64,000 nucleotides of DNA from Woeseiaceae bacterium. GTDB taxonomy: Bacteria; Pseudomonadota; Gammaproteobacteria; Steroidobacterales; Woeseiaceae. Of the stretch, positions 8,856 through 16,983 are shown piece by piece. Where the stretch lies: NCBI GenBank assembly GCA_021773075.1, contig JAJFKT010000026.1, positions 372,356 through 436,355 of the forward strand, given 5' to 3'. The number at the start of each line of letters is the position of its first letter. Within the stretch, counting starts at the first letter, position 1. The notes below the pieces were generated by a model. That model was not told the DNA's origin. It did no database searches and was given only the letters and a program-made list of their open reading frames with translations. The translations under genes were made by a program, and so were the position numbers.

Positions 8856-9341
8856 ATGTATCAGGAAAATCGTATCTTAATATTTGCCGGATTCGCGTTA
8901 ATCGCAATGACCATGTTGTTCGGATTTTACTACGCGGTTTTTGACGAACACCAAACGCTGGTCGGCATGGGCGTTTCTATGATGAACGGTTTCTTAGAAG
9001 CCGCGCGTGGCGATTTGACGGCATCCTATACGGCGCTCGATCAATACGGCGAGATTGCGGCAGAGTACAAGCGTGAGATTCACTTCCATGGGCATTGGGG
9101 ATTCCTGAGCCTGGTGCTCATCATATATGGTCTGGTCGTGCACAAGCTCGGCTTCAGTCGGCGCAGCCGCGTGATGGTGGCTGCGGGTCTGGCAGTCAGC
9201 GCGGCTTTATTTCCACTGGGGGTTCTTATGCAGGCGGGCTCACTGCTGGTGCTCGGCAATACGCTGGCCACACTCGGATCGCTAGGGCTAATCCTTGCCA
9301 TGATAGCCTTGGTCGTCGGTGTCTTGCGGCAACCGGACTAG
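8856..9341 (+). CDS. Membrane protein, single four-helix HxH module
   Basis: A 161-residue protein with four predicted transmembrane helices. It aligns with each half of the preceding 363-residue protein: an N-terminal helix, an extracytoplasmic loop (FLEAARGDLTASYTALDQYG), His cluster HFHGHW at 76-81, and then helices with LFPLGVLMQ at the place of LPVAIF/LPVSIL. ATG 8856 starts 10 bp after the previous stop; a GTG at 8853 is an alternative. It probably forms one membrane complex with the two-module protein. A membrane anchor or haem-binding component of the electron-transfer system encoded around it is a reasonable guess from context, not proven. Confidence 0.75.
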   Translation: MYQENRILIFAGFALIAMTMLFGFYYAVFDEHQTLVGMGVSMMNGFLEAARGDLTASYTALDQYGEIAAEYKREIHFHGHWGFLSLVLIIYGLVVHKLGFSRRSRVMVAAGLAVSAALFPLGVLMQAGSLLVLGNTLATLGSLGLILAMIALVVGVLRQPD

Positions 9342-9449
9342 GGAAGATCGAAGTTTATAGATGCTTATACCTACCGAAAAACGCCTGAAAAAGAGTATTG
9401 TTGTTGTGCACGGTGTGCACAGCGCTGAACTAACTTAAGGAGAGGGACG

Positions 9450-12074
9450 ATGGCAGCAAGCAAAGACGCTGTTCACAACTCGATCAAACCCGGCAAATGG
9501 ATTCGCTCGACATGCAAGATGTGTTTGCACTCCTGTTCAAACATTATTCACGTCACTGATGACGGTGTTATAAACAAGATTGAGGGTGATCCGACCAATC
9601 CGTCAAACCAGGGTAAGCTCTGTCCGAAAGGTAATTCCGCGATCATGCGGCATTACGATCCGAAACGTTTCAAGCAGCCGATGAAGCGGACCAACCCCGA
9701 GAAGGGTCCCAACATCGACCCCATGTGGGAGCCCATTAGCTGGGACGAAGCACTCGATCTGGTCGGTCGTGAATTCAAGAAGTCAGTCGATGAGGACCCA
9801 CGCAAACTGCTGCCGTCCATCGAAGACTTCCAGAAGATGAATTGTTGGGCATGGCCGTTGTCATTTGGCAACTTCAACAGCTTCCAGTCCGGTGGCACGA
9901 TGTGCGGTGGCGCCTACCATCCGATGAATGGCTACCTTCACTCGGCATTCGCCGCCGCCAATGACGCGAAGTACTGCAACTACTGGATCAATGACGGTAC
10001 CGGCGACGGATTCTCGTCGCATCTGCACGCGGCTGCGCAATCCAAATGGGTCGCCGACGCACGAATGGACCGGGGTATGCGCTGCGTGACCGTTGAGCCG
10101 CGTTTTTCAATTTCGGCTGCGAAATCCGAGGAATGGGTACCGATCAAACCAGCGACGGACCGGCACTTTGCGCTGGGTATTTGTCACGAGATGGTCAACA
10201 ACGGTCTCGTCGACTACAAATTCATGAAGAAAGATACCAACGCGCCGTATCTGGTGGGGCCGGACGGCTACTTCGTGCGCAATAGTGAAGACAAGATCTA
10301 CGTTTGGGATGCCGGCGACAACAAAGCCAAACTCTGGGATGACCCAACGATCCAGGACTTCGCACTTGAGGGCAGCTACGAAGTTGAGGGCAAGGCCTGT
10401 AAGCCATCGTTCCAGCGATTCAAGGATATTCTCGACGATTGCGCACCGGAGGAAATGGAAAAGATCTGTACGGTGCCCGCGGAGACCATGCGCCGAATCG
10501 CGCGCGAGCTTTACGATGCTGCCGAGATTGCGCGCGACTCGACGATCGAAATCGATGGACGCGTGTTGCCGCTTCGTCCTGCCGCCTACAACTACTACCG
10601 GGGAGCACAGGGCCACAAGCTGGGGTTCCAGACCAACCATTCGTTCAAGATGGTCAACATCTTGCTCGGCAATATCGATGCGCCGGGGGGGCACATGGGT
10701 GTCACACTGGACGATCAATGGGTCGACAAAAGTCATGTTGCGCCTGGTGAAAACGGCATGCTTTTGCCAACGCCACATCAGCTCGGACCGGTGCCGCCGT
10801 TTTCATATCCGCCGAATACCTTCGATCTGATGGACTACTTCCCGGTTGGCGTGCACCCACCGCACCTGAACCTGGAGGTATGGGAAAACCCCGACAAGTG
10901 GGGTATCGAGTTTGAACCGGACGTGATGATGATTATGCATTCGAATCCGCTGTGGGCCATGCAGGGTCCGCGCGATAAGTGGTTCGCGTTCATGAAGAGC
11001 ATGCGTTTTATCGCCGTCTCCGATCTCATTCCGACCGAAACGACGACGTGGGCCGATGTGATACTGCCGTCGCACGATGTGCTCGAGTCCTGGAATAACA
11101 CAATGATCGAGCCACCGCATACGGAAGGCTACTGTTTCCGACAACCGATCACTGAGCCGCTGTACGACACCAAGAGTGAAGAAGATATTCTCAATGAGAT
11201 ATCCGAACGCATGGGTTGCCTGGATGCCTACAACGAGGTAATCAGTCTGACGCTCGGCTTCCCACAAAAACCCGAGTTGATGCTTGAGCCAGGGATTAAA
11301 TACACGGATCGTGAAATTGCGCGGCGTCGCGGATTGCTTTGGAACGACAAAGACATTGACTGGTACATGGAACATGGTCATGCGGTAACTGACCGCCGTA
11401 CCGACAAGTGGTACCGGCCATGGGAAGGCATGAGATTGCATTTTTACATTGAAGATATGCTGGCGCAGCGCGATGACCTGAAGAAGAAAATGCAGGACGC
11501 GAATGTGCCGTTTATTGATGAGTGGCAATGGGATGATTACCAGCCATTGCCGACCGCCGAACTTGACCCGGTCCATCTGGAACCTCCCGAATACGACCTG
11601 TACGGAATGTTCTACAAGGACATTCAACTCAATTTTGGTGAGAGTCTTAGTAACCCCTGGATCCGGGATATCGTCTACCGCGACCCGGTACACATTGCGT
11701 TGCTCCTGAACCCCGTGACGGCTAAGAAGAAAGGTCTTGAGCAGCTCGACATTGTTAAGATCGAGTCGCCGCACGGCAAACTCTATGGGCGTATCGGTCT
11801 AACCGAGGGTATCCACCCGGATGCGCTGGGTGTTTCCAATGCGCTGTCGCGTGTCAAGATTAGCAAAATGAGTGTGCCGCATGCCGGCGGGCACTTTAAC
11901 GATCTGCTGCCCTATGATCTGCGTAACACAGACGCGGTAACCGGACAGCCGGAAACCGTATGCAAGCTTAAGATAACGAAACTGGACGATTGGCCGCAGG
12001 GCCTAAAAGACGGGCATTCTGTCTACGATATTGTGGACACAATCGGTGAGCCCGGTAAAGGGAGGACTCACTAA
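9450..12074 (+). CDS. DMSO-reductase-family molybdopterin oxidoreductase, catalytic subunit, no Tat signal
   Basis: The 874-residue protein begins with the [4Fe-4S] motif C22-x2-C25-x3-C29 and C58 (KLCPKG), then the molybdopterin domains (PMWEPISWDEALDLVG; HSNPLWAMQGP; ADVILPSHDVLE) and a C-terminal MopB domain. The likely Mo ligand is Cys152 in GGTMCGGAYH. No twin-arginine signal precedes the cluster motif, so the subunit should face the cytoplasm. This is unlike Psr/Phs/Dms enzymes and like SoeA-type or acetylene-hydratase-type members. AGGAGAGGG lies before ATG 9450. The ferredoxin gene begins immediately after its stop codon. The substrate is not determined by sequence; cytoplasmic sulfite oxidation is one option because sulfite is produced by SuyAB encoded at 22.6-24.1 kb. 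Confidence 0.85.
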   Translation: MAASKDAVHNSIKPGKWIRSTCKMCLHSCSNIIHVTDDGVINKIEGDPTNPSNQGKLCPKGNSAIMRHYDPKRFKQPMKRTNPEKGPNIDPMWEPISWDEALDLVGREFKKSVDEDPRKLLPSIEDFQKMNCWAWPLSFGNFNSFQSGGTMCGGAYHPMNGYLHSAFAAANDAKYCNYWINDGTGDGFSSHLHAAAQSKWVADARMDRGMRCVTVEPRFSISAAKSEEWVPIKPATDRHFALGICHEMVNNGLVDYKFMKKDTNAPYLVGPDGYFVRNSEDKIYVWDAGDNKAKLWDDPTIQDFALEGSYEVEGKACKPSFQRFKDILDDCAPEEMEKICTVPAETMRRIARELYDAAEIARDSTIEIDGRVLPLRPAAYNYYRGAQGHKLGFQTNHSFKMVNILLGNIDAPGGHMGVTLDDQWVDKSHVAPGENGMLLPTPHQLGPVPPFSYPPNTFDLMDYFPVGVHPPHLNLEVWENPDKWGIEFEPDVMMIMHSNPLWAMQGPRDKWFAFMKSMRFIAVSDLIPTETTTWADVILPSHDVLESWNNTMIEPPHTEGYCFRQPITEPLYDTKSEEDILNEISERMGCLDAYNEVISLTLGFPQKPELMLEPGIKYTDREIARRRGLLWNDKDIDWYMEHGHAVTDRRTDKWYRPWEGMRLHFYIEDMLAQRDDLKKKMQDANVPFIDEWQWDDYQPLPTAELDPVHLEPPEYDLYGMFYKDIQLNFGESLSNPWIRDIVYRDPVHIALLLNPVTAKKKGLEQLDIVKIESPHGKLYGRIGLTEGIHPDALGVSNALSRVKISKMSVPHAGGHFNDLLPYDLRNTDAVTGQPETVCKLKITKLDDWPQGLKDGHSVYDIVDTIGEPGKGRTH

Positions 12075-12689
12075 ATGGCACGCTATGGCATGGTTTTCGA
12101 CATGAAGCGTTGCATCGGTTGCAACGCGTGCGTTATCGGCTGCAAGCAGGAGAACTCTCTACCGGATGGCGTATTTTTTACTAAAACGCTGAGCCAGGAG
12201 TACGGTGTCTATCCATCAGTTAGTCGGGTTTACATTCCGACCCTGTGCAATCACTGCGAGGATGCTCCCTGCGAAAAAGTTTGTCCGAGTGGCGCTACCT
12301 ACACACGCGATGACGGTATCGTAATGGTGGACAGCGACAAGTGCATCGGTTGCGGTTCCTGCGCGGTTGCCTGCCCATACGATCAGCGTACTGAGCTGAG
12401 TCCTGACCTGTTCGAGGGCGGGTTGTTTGGGGAAGGCGAATTGACACCGTTCGAAGAGCAGGGCTACGCGCGGTATACACCGGGGATGGTGACCAAATGC
12501 GATTTTTGCAGCGGTCGAGTGGACGCTGGCCTCGATCCGGCATGCGTCGTAACCTGTCCGACCGAAGCGCGTATTTTCGGTGACCTCGATGACCCGGACA
12601 GCAAACCGAGCAAGTTGATCCGGGATCGTGGTGGGCGTCAGCCAATGCCGGAAAAAAATACGCGACCGAAGGTCTACTACATTGACTAG
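12075..12689 (+). CDS. Four-cluster ferredoxin subunit (DmsB/PsrB/SoeB type)
   Basis: The 204-residue protein has the four cysteine groups of the electron-transfer subunits of DMSO-reductase-family complexes: CIGCNACVIGC at 13-23, CNHCEDAPCEKVCP, CIGCGSCAVACP, and CDFCSGRVDAGLDPACVVTCP. It should bind four [4Fe-4S] clusters and connect the Mo subunit with the membrane NrfD-like subunit. The gene abuts the catalytic subunit gene with zero spacing, and GGGAGGACT before its ATG gives a good ribosome-binding site. No signal peptide is present, consistent with a cytoplasmic complex. An insert of acidic residues (ELSPDLFEGGLFGEGELTPFEEQ) separates the third and fourth groups. Confidence 0.9.
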   Translation: MARYGMVFDMKRCIGCNACVIGCKQENSLPDGVFFTKTLSQEYGVYPSVSRVYIPTLCNHCEDAPCEKVCPSGATYTRDDGIVMVDSDKCIGCGSCAVACPYDQRTELSPDLFEGGLFGEGELTPFEEQGYARYTPGMVTKCDFCSGRVDAGLDPACVVTCPTEARIFGDLDDPDSKPSKLIRDRGGRQPMPEKNTRPKVYYID

Positions 12690-12720
12690 CACTGTTTCAC
12701 AAATTTAAAGGGGATACAGC

Positions 12721-13620
12721 ATGGCTGTACAAGACCTGCCAATGGTTGGCGACAGTTTTAATGTGGGCTTCCGGTTCCAGCGTTATTGGGATACGCCGAT
12801 GGCAAATGCATTTTTTTGCTGCGAAGCGGGTGCTGGTTTCTTTTTGGCATCGATGTTAGCCGGCTTCGTGCCCGGCATGATCGTCGGTCTGGCCGTCGGC
12901 ATGACATTAAAATCGTTCTTTCATCTGTCACATATGGGCGTGCCTGCGAAGTCCTGGCGAGCGATTCTAAGACCTGACCGCTCGTGGATCAGTCGTGGCG
13001 TGTTGGGTATCACGTTCTTGGTCGGGTTCGGCGTTGCGCATATTGCGAATGTTCATTATGGGCTGGGTGCGGCCTGGGGATTGCCGCAATTTGTTAGCGA
13101 CCTGGTCAAGTTTGCTGCGGGAGCGGCAGCTGTCCTCTGCATGACCTACCAGGGATTTGCGATGTCTCATTCGAGCGCTATTTCCTTATGGAGCACGGGG
13201 CTGATGCCGGTGTCCAGTTTTGTCTATGCCGCGAGCAGCGGTCTGATGCTGGTACTTGCAGGCGGCTGGAACAGCTTTCTGGCTGAGCGAGGCGATACGC
13301 GTGCGATTCTCATTACCTTGGGCATGTTCCTTTGTTTTGCGCTTGCCGCTGTGCTTATTAGTTTGTTGCACGCCTCGCGGCATGGCTCGCCGGGCGCGCG
13401 AAAATCCTTCGAATTGCTGACGAAAGAACTGTATGCGAAATGGTTTTATTTACTGATCTGGATTGTGGGGATTATCGTTCCGGTACTCATACTCTGGCTC
13501 GCACCGAATCAAACCACGATCATCATCGCGGCGGTTTGCGTGTTGCTCGGCCATTATACCTTTCGAGTATTAATTTTTAAGGCTGGTGTGTTCGAACCGA
13601 TCATGAATTTTCGCCCCTAG
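12721..13620 (+). CDS. NrfD/PsrC-like membrane subunit of the molybdenum complex
   Basis: The 299-residue integral membrane protein has about eight hydrophobic helices (for example MANAFFCCEAGAGFFLASMLAG, GVLGITFLVGFGVAHIANV, FYLLIWIVGIIVPVLILWLA) and the general layout of NrfD/PsrC/SoeC quinone-reacting anchors. It lies 31 bp after the ferredoxin gene, with AAAGGGGATA before its ATG. It would exchange electrons with menaquinone or ubiquinone. It completes an ABC complex with the two upstream genes. Its stop codon directly touches the left end of the inverted-repeat element at 13621, which suggests that the element inserted at, or replaced, the original terminator region. Confidence 0.85.
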   Translation: MAVQDLPMVGDSFNVGFRFQRYWDTPMANAFFCCEAGAGFFLASMLAGFVPGMIVGLAVGMTLKSFFHLSHMGVPAKSWRAILRPDRSWISRGVLGITFLVGFGVAHIANVHYGLGAAWGLPQFVSDLVKFAAGAAAVLCMTYQGFAMSHSSAISLWSTGLMPVSSFVYAASSGLMLVLAGGWNSFLAERGDTRAILITLGMFLCFALAAVLISLLHASRHGSPGARKSFELLTKELYAKWFYLLIWIVGIIVPVLILWLAPNQTTIIIAAVCVLLGHYTFRVLIFKAGVFEPIMNFRP

Positions 13621-13881
13621 CAGCCTGTTGAAGAAGTATTTGGAGGCTCAGTTAAATGCTCAGAATTGCGATTAAGGCGCGCCTCGCCGTACAGGTCGGG
13701 CACCTTTACCAGAGGTGCAACGCAGAGCGCAGTTCTGAGCATTTAACCCGCAGGGCGTGCCAGAGAATCGTTTTGGCTCTGTTACCCGCTTTGCGAAGGT
13801 GCCCGACCTGCGCGGCAGCGAGCGCCGCGCCAAAACGCTTCTCTGGCACGCTGAGCCCCCAAATACTTCTTCAACAGGCTG
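13621..13881. mobile_element. 261-bp palindromic element with 31-bp terminal inverted repeats and two internal hairpins (MITE-like)
   Basis: The ends 13621-13651 and 13851-13881 are inverted repeats (CAGCCTGTTGAAGAAG at the tip) with one mismatch in 31 bp. Inside are a hairpin with arms 13651-13670 and 13728-13747 (one mismatch), and a second with arms 13756-13777 and 13829-13850 (one mismatch in 22). The loop of the first contains CAGGTCGGGCACCTT (13692-13706) and the loop of the second contains its exact complement (13796-13810), so the loops could pair. The two halves look like inverted copies of one hairpin-bearing unit. There is no transposase gene and no clear target duplication. It fits a non-autonomous element mobilised in trans. 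Confidence 0.75.
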
Positions 13882-13893
13882 CCAGTATTCCCC

Positions 13894-14997
13894 ATGAATG
13901 ACATTCTCGCTGCAGACATAAAAACGCGTCTTGCCGCACTGGAAATGCCGGTGCTGGGTGGACAAATTGATGACTATGCGAAACTGGATGTGTCTGCTGA
14001 CAATCTGTCATCTGATCGATCATTGATCGTCGAAATGGAATTCGGTTTTCCGGCGGATATTGTTGGCAAAGAGCTGGTTGGCTTAATCGATGGCATGGTT
14101 CAGGACGATCCCGATCTGGACAAAGTCGAGCTTCGCTTGAAGGCGGTCGTAAAGGCGCATGCTGTTCAGTCGCAGCTCCTTCCTTTAAAGGGGGTAACTA
14201 ATATCATCGCCGTGGCTTCCGGAAAAGGTGGCGTCGGCAAGTCAACGACAGCGGTCAATCTCGCATTGGCGCTAGCCAAAGCAGGAGCGCGCGCTGGCAT
14301 TCTGGATGCCGACATCTATGGCCCGAGCCAACCGCGTATGTTGGGCCTGTCTGGCCAGCAGCCAAAAAGCCCCGATGGCAAGACGATGTATCCCCTGGTC
14401 GCGCACGGGGTTGAGGCGATGTCTATAGGATTCCTCGTTGATGAGGAAGAACCGATGGTCTGGCGCGGGCCGATGGTGACCCAGGCGCTTAACCAGGTTC
14501 TGACACAAACGAACTGGGGCAATCTCGACTACCTGATCGTCGATATGCCGCCGGGCACTGGGGACATTCAACTAACACTCAGTCAAAACGTGCCCGTCGC
14601 GGGCGCCGTTATTGTGACGACCCCACAGGACATAGCATTGCTGGATGCACGCAAAGGCCTGGAGATGTTCCGTAAGGTTTCAGTGCCGGTGCTCGGCGTC
14701 ATCGAAAATATGAGTACGCACATCTGCACTCAATGTGGCCATGAAGAGTCGATTTTCGGCGCGGGAGGTGGCCAGAAACTTGCCGACCAAAAAGGTATAG
14801 AACTGCTCGGCCAGCTACCGCTTGATATCAATATTGGGCAACAGGCGGACAACGGTCGCCCGACAGTGATAGCTGAACCCGACGGCGTTAATGCACGCGC
14901 GTACCAACATTGTGCGTTGAAAATGACTGCGGCGCTCGCGGCAAAGCGCAGGGAGTTTTCGCATAAATTTCCGAAGATTGTCGTCGAAAATAGTTGA
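13894..14997 (+). CDS. apbC: Iron-sulfur cluster carrier ATPase (Mrp/ApbC/NBP35 family)
   Basis: The 367-residue protein has an N-terminal MIP18/DUF59-like domain (about residues 1-90) and a deviant-Walker ATPase domain with SGKGGVGKSTT near residue 109, ILDADIYGPSQPRM, and VDMPPGTGD. The C-terminal CTQCGHEE provides the CxxC that holds the bridging [4Fe-4S] cluster. It transfers clusters to apo-enzymes, fitting a genome rich in FeS enzymes such as those just upstream. It begins 12 bp after the palindromic element, with no Shine-Dalgarno sequence visible, so its leader or promoter must overlap that element. Standalone mrp genes are common, so linkage to the molybdenum complex may be accidental. 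Confidence 0.93.
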   Translation: MNDILAADIKTRLAALEMPVLGGQIDDYAKLDVSADNLSSDRSLIVEMEFGFPADIVGKELVGLIDGMVQDDPDLDKVELRLKAVVKAHAVQSQLLPLKGVTNIIAVASGKGGVGKSTTAVNLALALAKAGARAGILDADIYGPSQPRMLGLSGQQPKSPDGKTMYPLVAHGVEAMSIGFLVDEEEPMVWRGPMVTQALNQVLTQTNWGNLDYLIVDMPPGTGDIQLTLSQNVPVAGAVIVTTPQDIALLDARKGLEMFRKVSVPVLGVIENMSTHICTQCGHEESIFGAGGGQKLADQKGIELLGQLPLDINIGQQADNGRPTVIAEPDGVNARAYQHCALKMTAALAAKRREFSHKFPKIVVENS

Positions 14998-15035
14998 TGA
15001 ATAAGAAAACGGATTAGCGAACGGGAATCAGGACT

Positions 15036-15404
15036 CTAGTTCGTTGTGATGCCATTGTGAGTATGCCCTTCCGATTTGAGCCGGTCGAGGTAGGCCTGCC
15101 AATTTTCCGCCTGTTTAACGCCAAGTTCGTAAAGATAATTCCACGTGTAAAGACCGGTATCGTGGCCGTCATCGAAAACGAGCCTCACCGCGTAATTTCC
15201 GATCGGTTCGATGGATGTAACCTGAGTATTTTCTTTTCCGGTCTGCAATACGCTCTGTCCGGGGCCATGCCCTTGCACTTCGGCGGACGGCGAAAAAACA
15301 CGAAGATACTCAAACGGAAGTTCAAAGGATATCCCATCGTCAAACTGCACAGTAATCAGACGCGATGTCTTACGAAGTTTTATCTCGATAGGAACGGCGT
15401 TCAT
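15036..15404 (-). CDS. DUF971 / gamma-butyrobetaine hydroxylase-like N-terminal domain protein
   Basis: The 122-residue protein matches the small standalone DUF971 family: IEIKLRKTSRLITVQFDDG, FELPFEYLRVFSPSAEV, IGNYAVRLVFDDGHDTGLYTWNYLYELG. The fold is related to the N-terminal, metal-binding domain of gamma-butyrobetaine dioxygenase, and in many bacteria the gene lies next to mrp/apbC, as here, which supports an FeS-related role. It is convergent with apbC, with 38 bp between the stop codons. No catalytic residues can be assigned. Length is typical of the family. Confidence 0.8.
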   Translation of the reverse strand: MNAVPIEIKLRKTSRLITVQFDDGISFELPFEYLRVFSPSAEVQGHGPGQSVLQTGKENTQVTSIEPIGNYAVRLVFDDGHDTGLYTWNYLYELGVKQAENWQAYLDRLKSEGHTHNGITTN

Positions 15405-15507
15405 AGGGGTATTCCACAGATCTTCATATAGGCTCTTCTGTTTGATTGTATTGTATAGTCGTTACTTTGTAATGTCCGCGTGAAAAGCATAGCGCTCGGA
15501 GAAACCT

Positions 15508-16680
15508 ATGACTGAAAATGCCCTGCGTTTTGATGAATGGATAAGGCATGAATTCGTTGCCATCAATACCGAGCTCGAAGAACTCTATTTTGCGCTGGAC
15601 AATCCGGAGAAGATCGATGGTGTTGGCGACGAACTAAAACAGAAGTTGGTCGAGGAAGGTAGGGCTCATATTGCCGAACTCGTCAATGAAGGCAATACCG
15701 ACGAAGGGTTTGAAGCAAATTTCAACCTCATGGGCAATGTCGGTTTGTACATGGCAGCGTGTCGACGTCACTTGATCACGGAACCGTCGAGGGAAAGCAA
15801 ATCTCCACTTGTGGAGGCATCGGCACTTGCGATGCAAGTAGGCGCCTCCATCGGCATGGTTCCCCGTTTCGCCTCATCGCACCTCGAGACGCACAACCTG
15901 GCGGTCAACGGCGTTTATAAGACCTTTACGTCGCTCAAGGACGAAGAGCTGTTCATTACCTACAATACACGAGCGGCACTCAGCTATATCCGGGCGTCCG
16001 AAGCGCTGCTTCACATTCTGCCTCTCGGTATTTCGCACCCGGTCACTTCTGATCTACTTGTTGCTGCACGCGACGCGTTGCGCGATGTGTACGATTCCAA
16101 TGAAAGACTATTTGACGAACTCGACATCAATCGTTTTTTTCACTGTGTACGTACCTACTACAAACCCCATCGAGTTGGACTGCATGAGTACCGCGGTGCG
16201 AACGCTGGTGACTTCGCGGGCATCAATGTGCTCGACCTTTTGCTTGGACTGTGTCGGGCGGACGATTCCTACTACTCGCAGCTGCTCGTCGACAAATTTC
16301 TGTTCATGCGCCCGGAAGAGCAACTCGTCCTGCGTGACTGCATGCGCCAAAGGAGTTTACTGGACAGTCTGCTCGAGCATGTGGAAACTGACGCTGAGTC
16401 CGCCTGGTACCAAACGAACGCAAGTCTCTTTCTCGAAGTTTGTGACGCGCACGGGAAAACTGCCATTCAACATCACGAAAAGTTGGTTAAGCGTTTCATC
16501 GAAAATCCCGCATTCAATAAAGGTTTGTCGGACAAATCCGACATGACGGCCAGTGGTCCGCCTTTGCCCGTCTTATTGAGAGCACTCAAAAAGCTGAGTG
16601 ACCTTCGTGCTGCAGCAGATCGTGATGATATTCCAAGCCGATTCGCAGACATGGAAAAGCTCAGAAACAGCATCGCTTGA
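15508..16680 (+). CDS. PrnB-like protein (monodechloroaminopyrrolnitrin synthase family)
   Basis: The 390-residue protein resembles PrnB, the haem enzyme of pyrrolnitrin synthesis with an indoleamine/tryptophan-dioxygenase fold. The strongest segment is HCVRTYYKPHRVGLHEYRG continued by ANAGDFAGINVLDLLLG and LLVDKFLFMRPEEQ. A candidate axial His lies in TAIQHHEKLVKRF. The protein is nearly all helix, with no signal peptide. None of the other pyrrolnitrin genes (prnA halogenase, prnC, prnD) are nearby, so the reaction is probably a different haem-dependent oxidation of an indole or similar amine. It stands alone between a convergently arranged DUF971 gene and a DUF2909 gene, with GGAGAAACC before ATG 15508. 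Confidence 0.65.
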   Translation: MTENALRFDEWIRHEFVAINTELEELYFALDNPEKIDGVGDELKQKLVEEGRAHIAELVNEGNTDEGFEANFNLMGNVGLYMAACRRHLITEPSRESKSPLVEASALAMQVGASIGMVPRFASSHLETHNLAVNGVYKTFTSLKDEELFITYNTRAALSYIRASEALLHILPLGISHPVTSDLLVAARDALRDVYDSNERLFDELDINRFFHCVRTYYKPHRVGLHEYRGANAGDFAGINVLDLLLGLCRADDSYYSQLLVDKFLFMRPEEQLVLRDCMRQRSLLDSLLEHVETDAESAWYQTNASLFLEVCDAHGKTAIQHHEKLVKRFIENPAFNKGLSDKSDMTASGPPLPVLLRALKKLSDLRAAADRDDIPSRFADMEKLRNSIA

Positions 16681-16734
16681 CTTCGAGCAAAAAAGCAACC
16701 GCTCAATAAGTCGATAATCAACAAGGCTGCGGAA

Positions 16735-16935
16735 ATGAAATTGCTAGTCGCCTTAGTATTGCTAGCCGTGATGATCAGTTTGGGATCAGCGCTATTCTCT
16801 ATGACGAGTTCTGAAGATCGCTCGGTTCGAATGTTGCGCGCTCTAACGATTCGCGTTGCTCTATCCGTCGGTTTGGTTGTTGTGCTCGTCGTATCCTGGA
16901 AGCTCGGATTCATTGAGCCGCACTCTGGCGGATAA
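16735..16935 (+). CDS. DUF2909 twin-helix small membrane protein
   Basis: The 66-residue protein has two hydrophobic helices (residues 2-22 and 41-59) separated by a polar stretch with the RMLRALTIRVALSVG segment typical of DUF2909. In many gammaproteobacteria this gene sits in the cytochrome c oxidase assembly cluster near surf1, but no cox genes are present here. It lies 54 bp after the PrnB-like gene. Function is unknown; a role in oxidase assembly is an inference from the family's usual neighbourhood. Confidence 0.7.
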   Translation: MKLLVALVLLAVMISLGSALFSMTSSEDRSVRMLRALTIRVALSVGLVVVLVVSWKLGFIEPHSGG

Positions 16936-16983
16936 TTTCGTGAACCGCGAAATCACGAACCTGCTCTCTGTCTCATTTCCCCG

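Noticed and set aside
9370..9440. Paired GTGCAC sequences before the molybdenum complex as an operator
   Set aside because: GTGCAC is a short self-complementary hexamer found by chance; no second copy elsewhere supports it.
13621..13881. A small gene inside the inverted-repeat element (frames at 13656-13901 and 13672-13965)
   Set aside because: The codons only reflect the repeat structure; there is no transposase or other domain.
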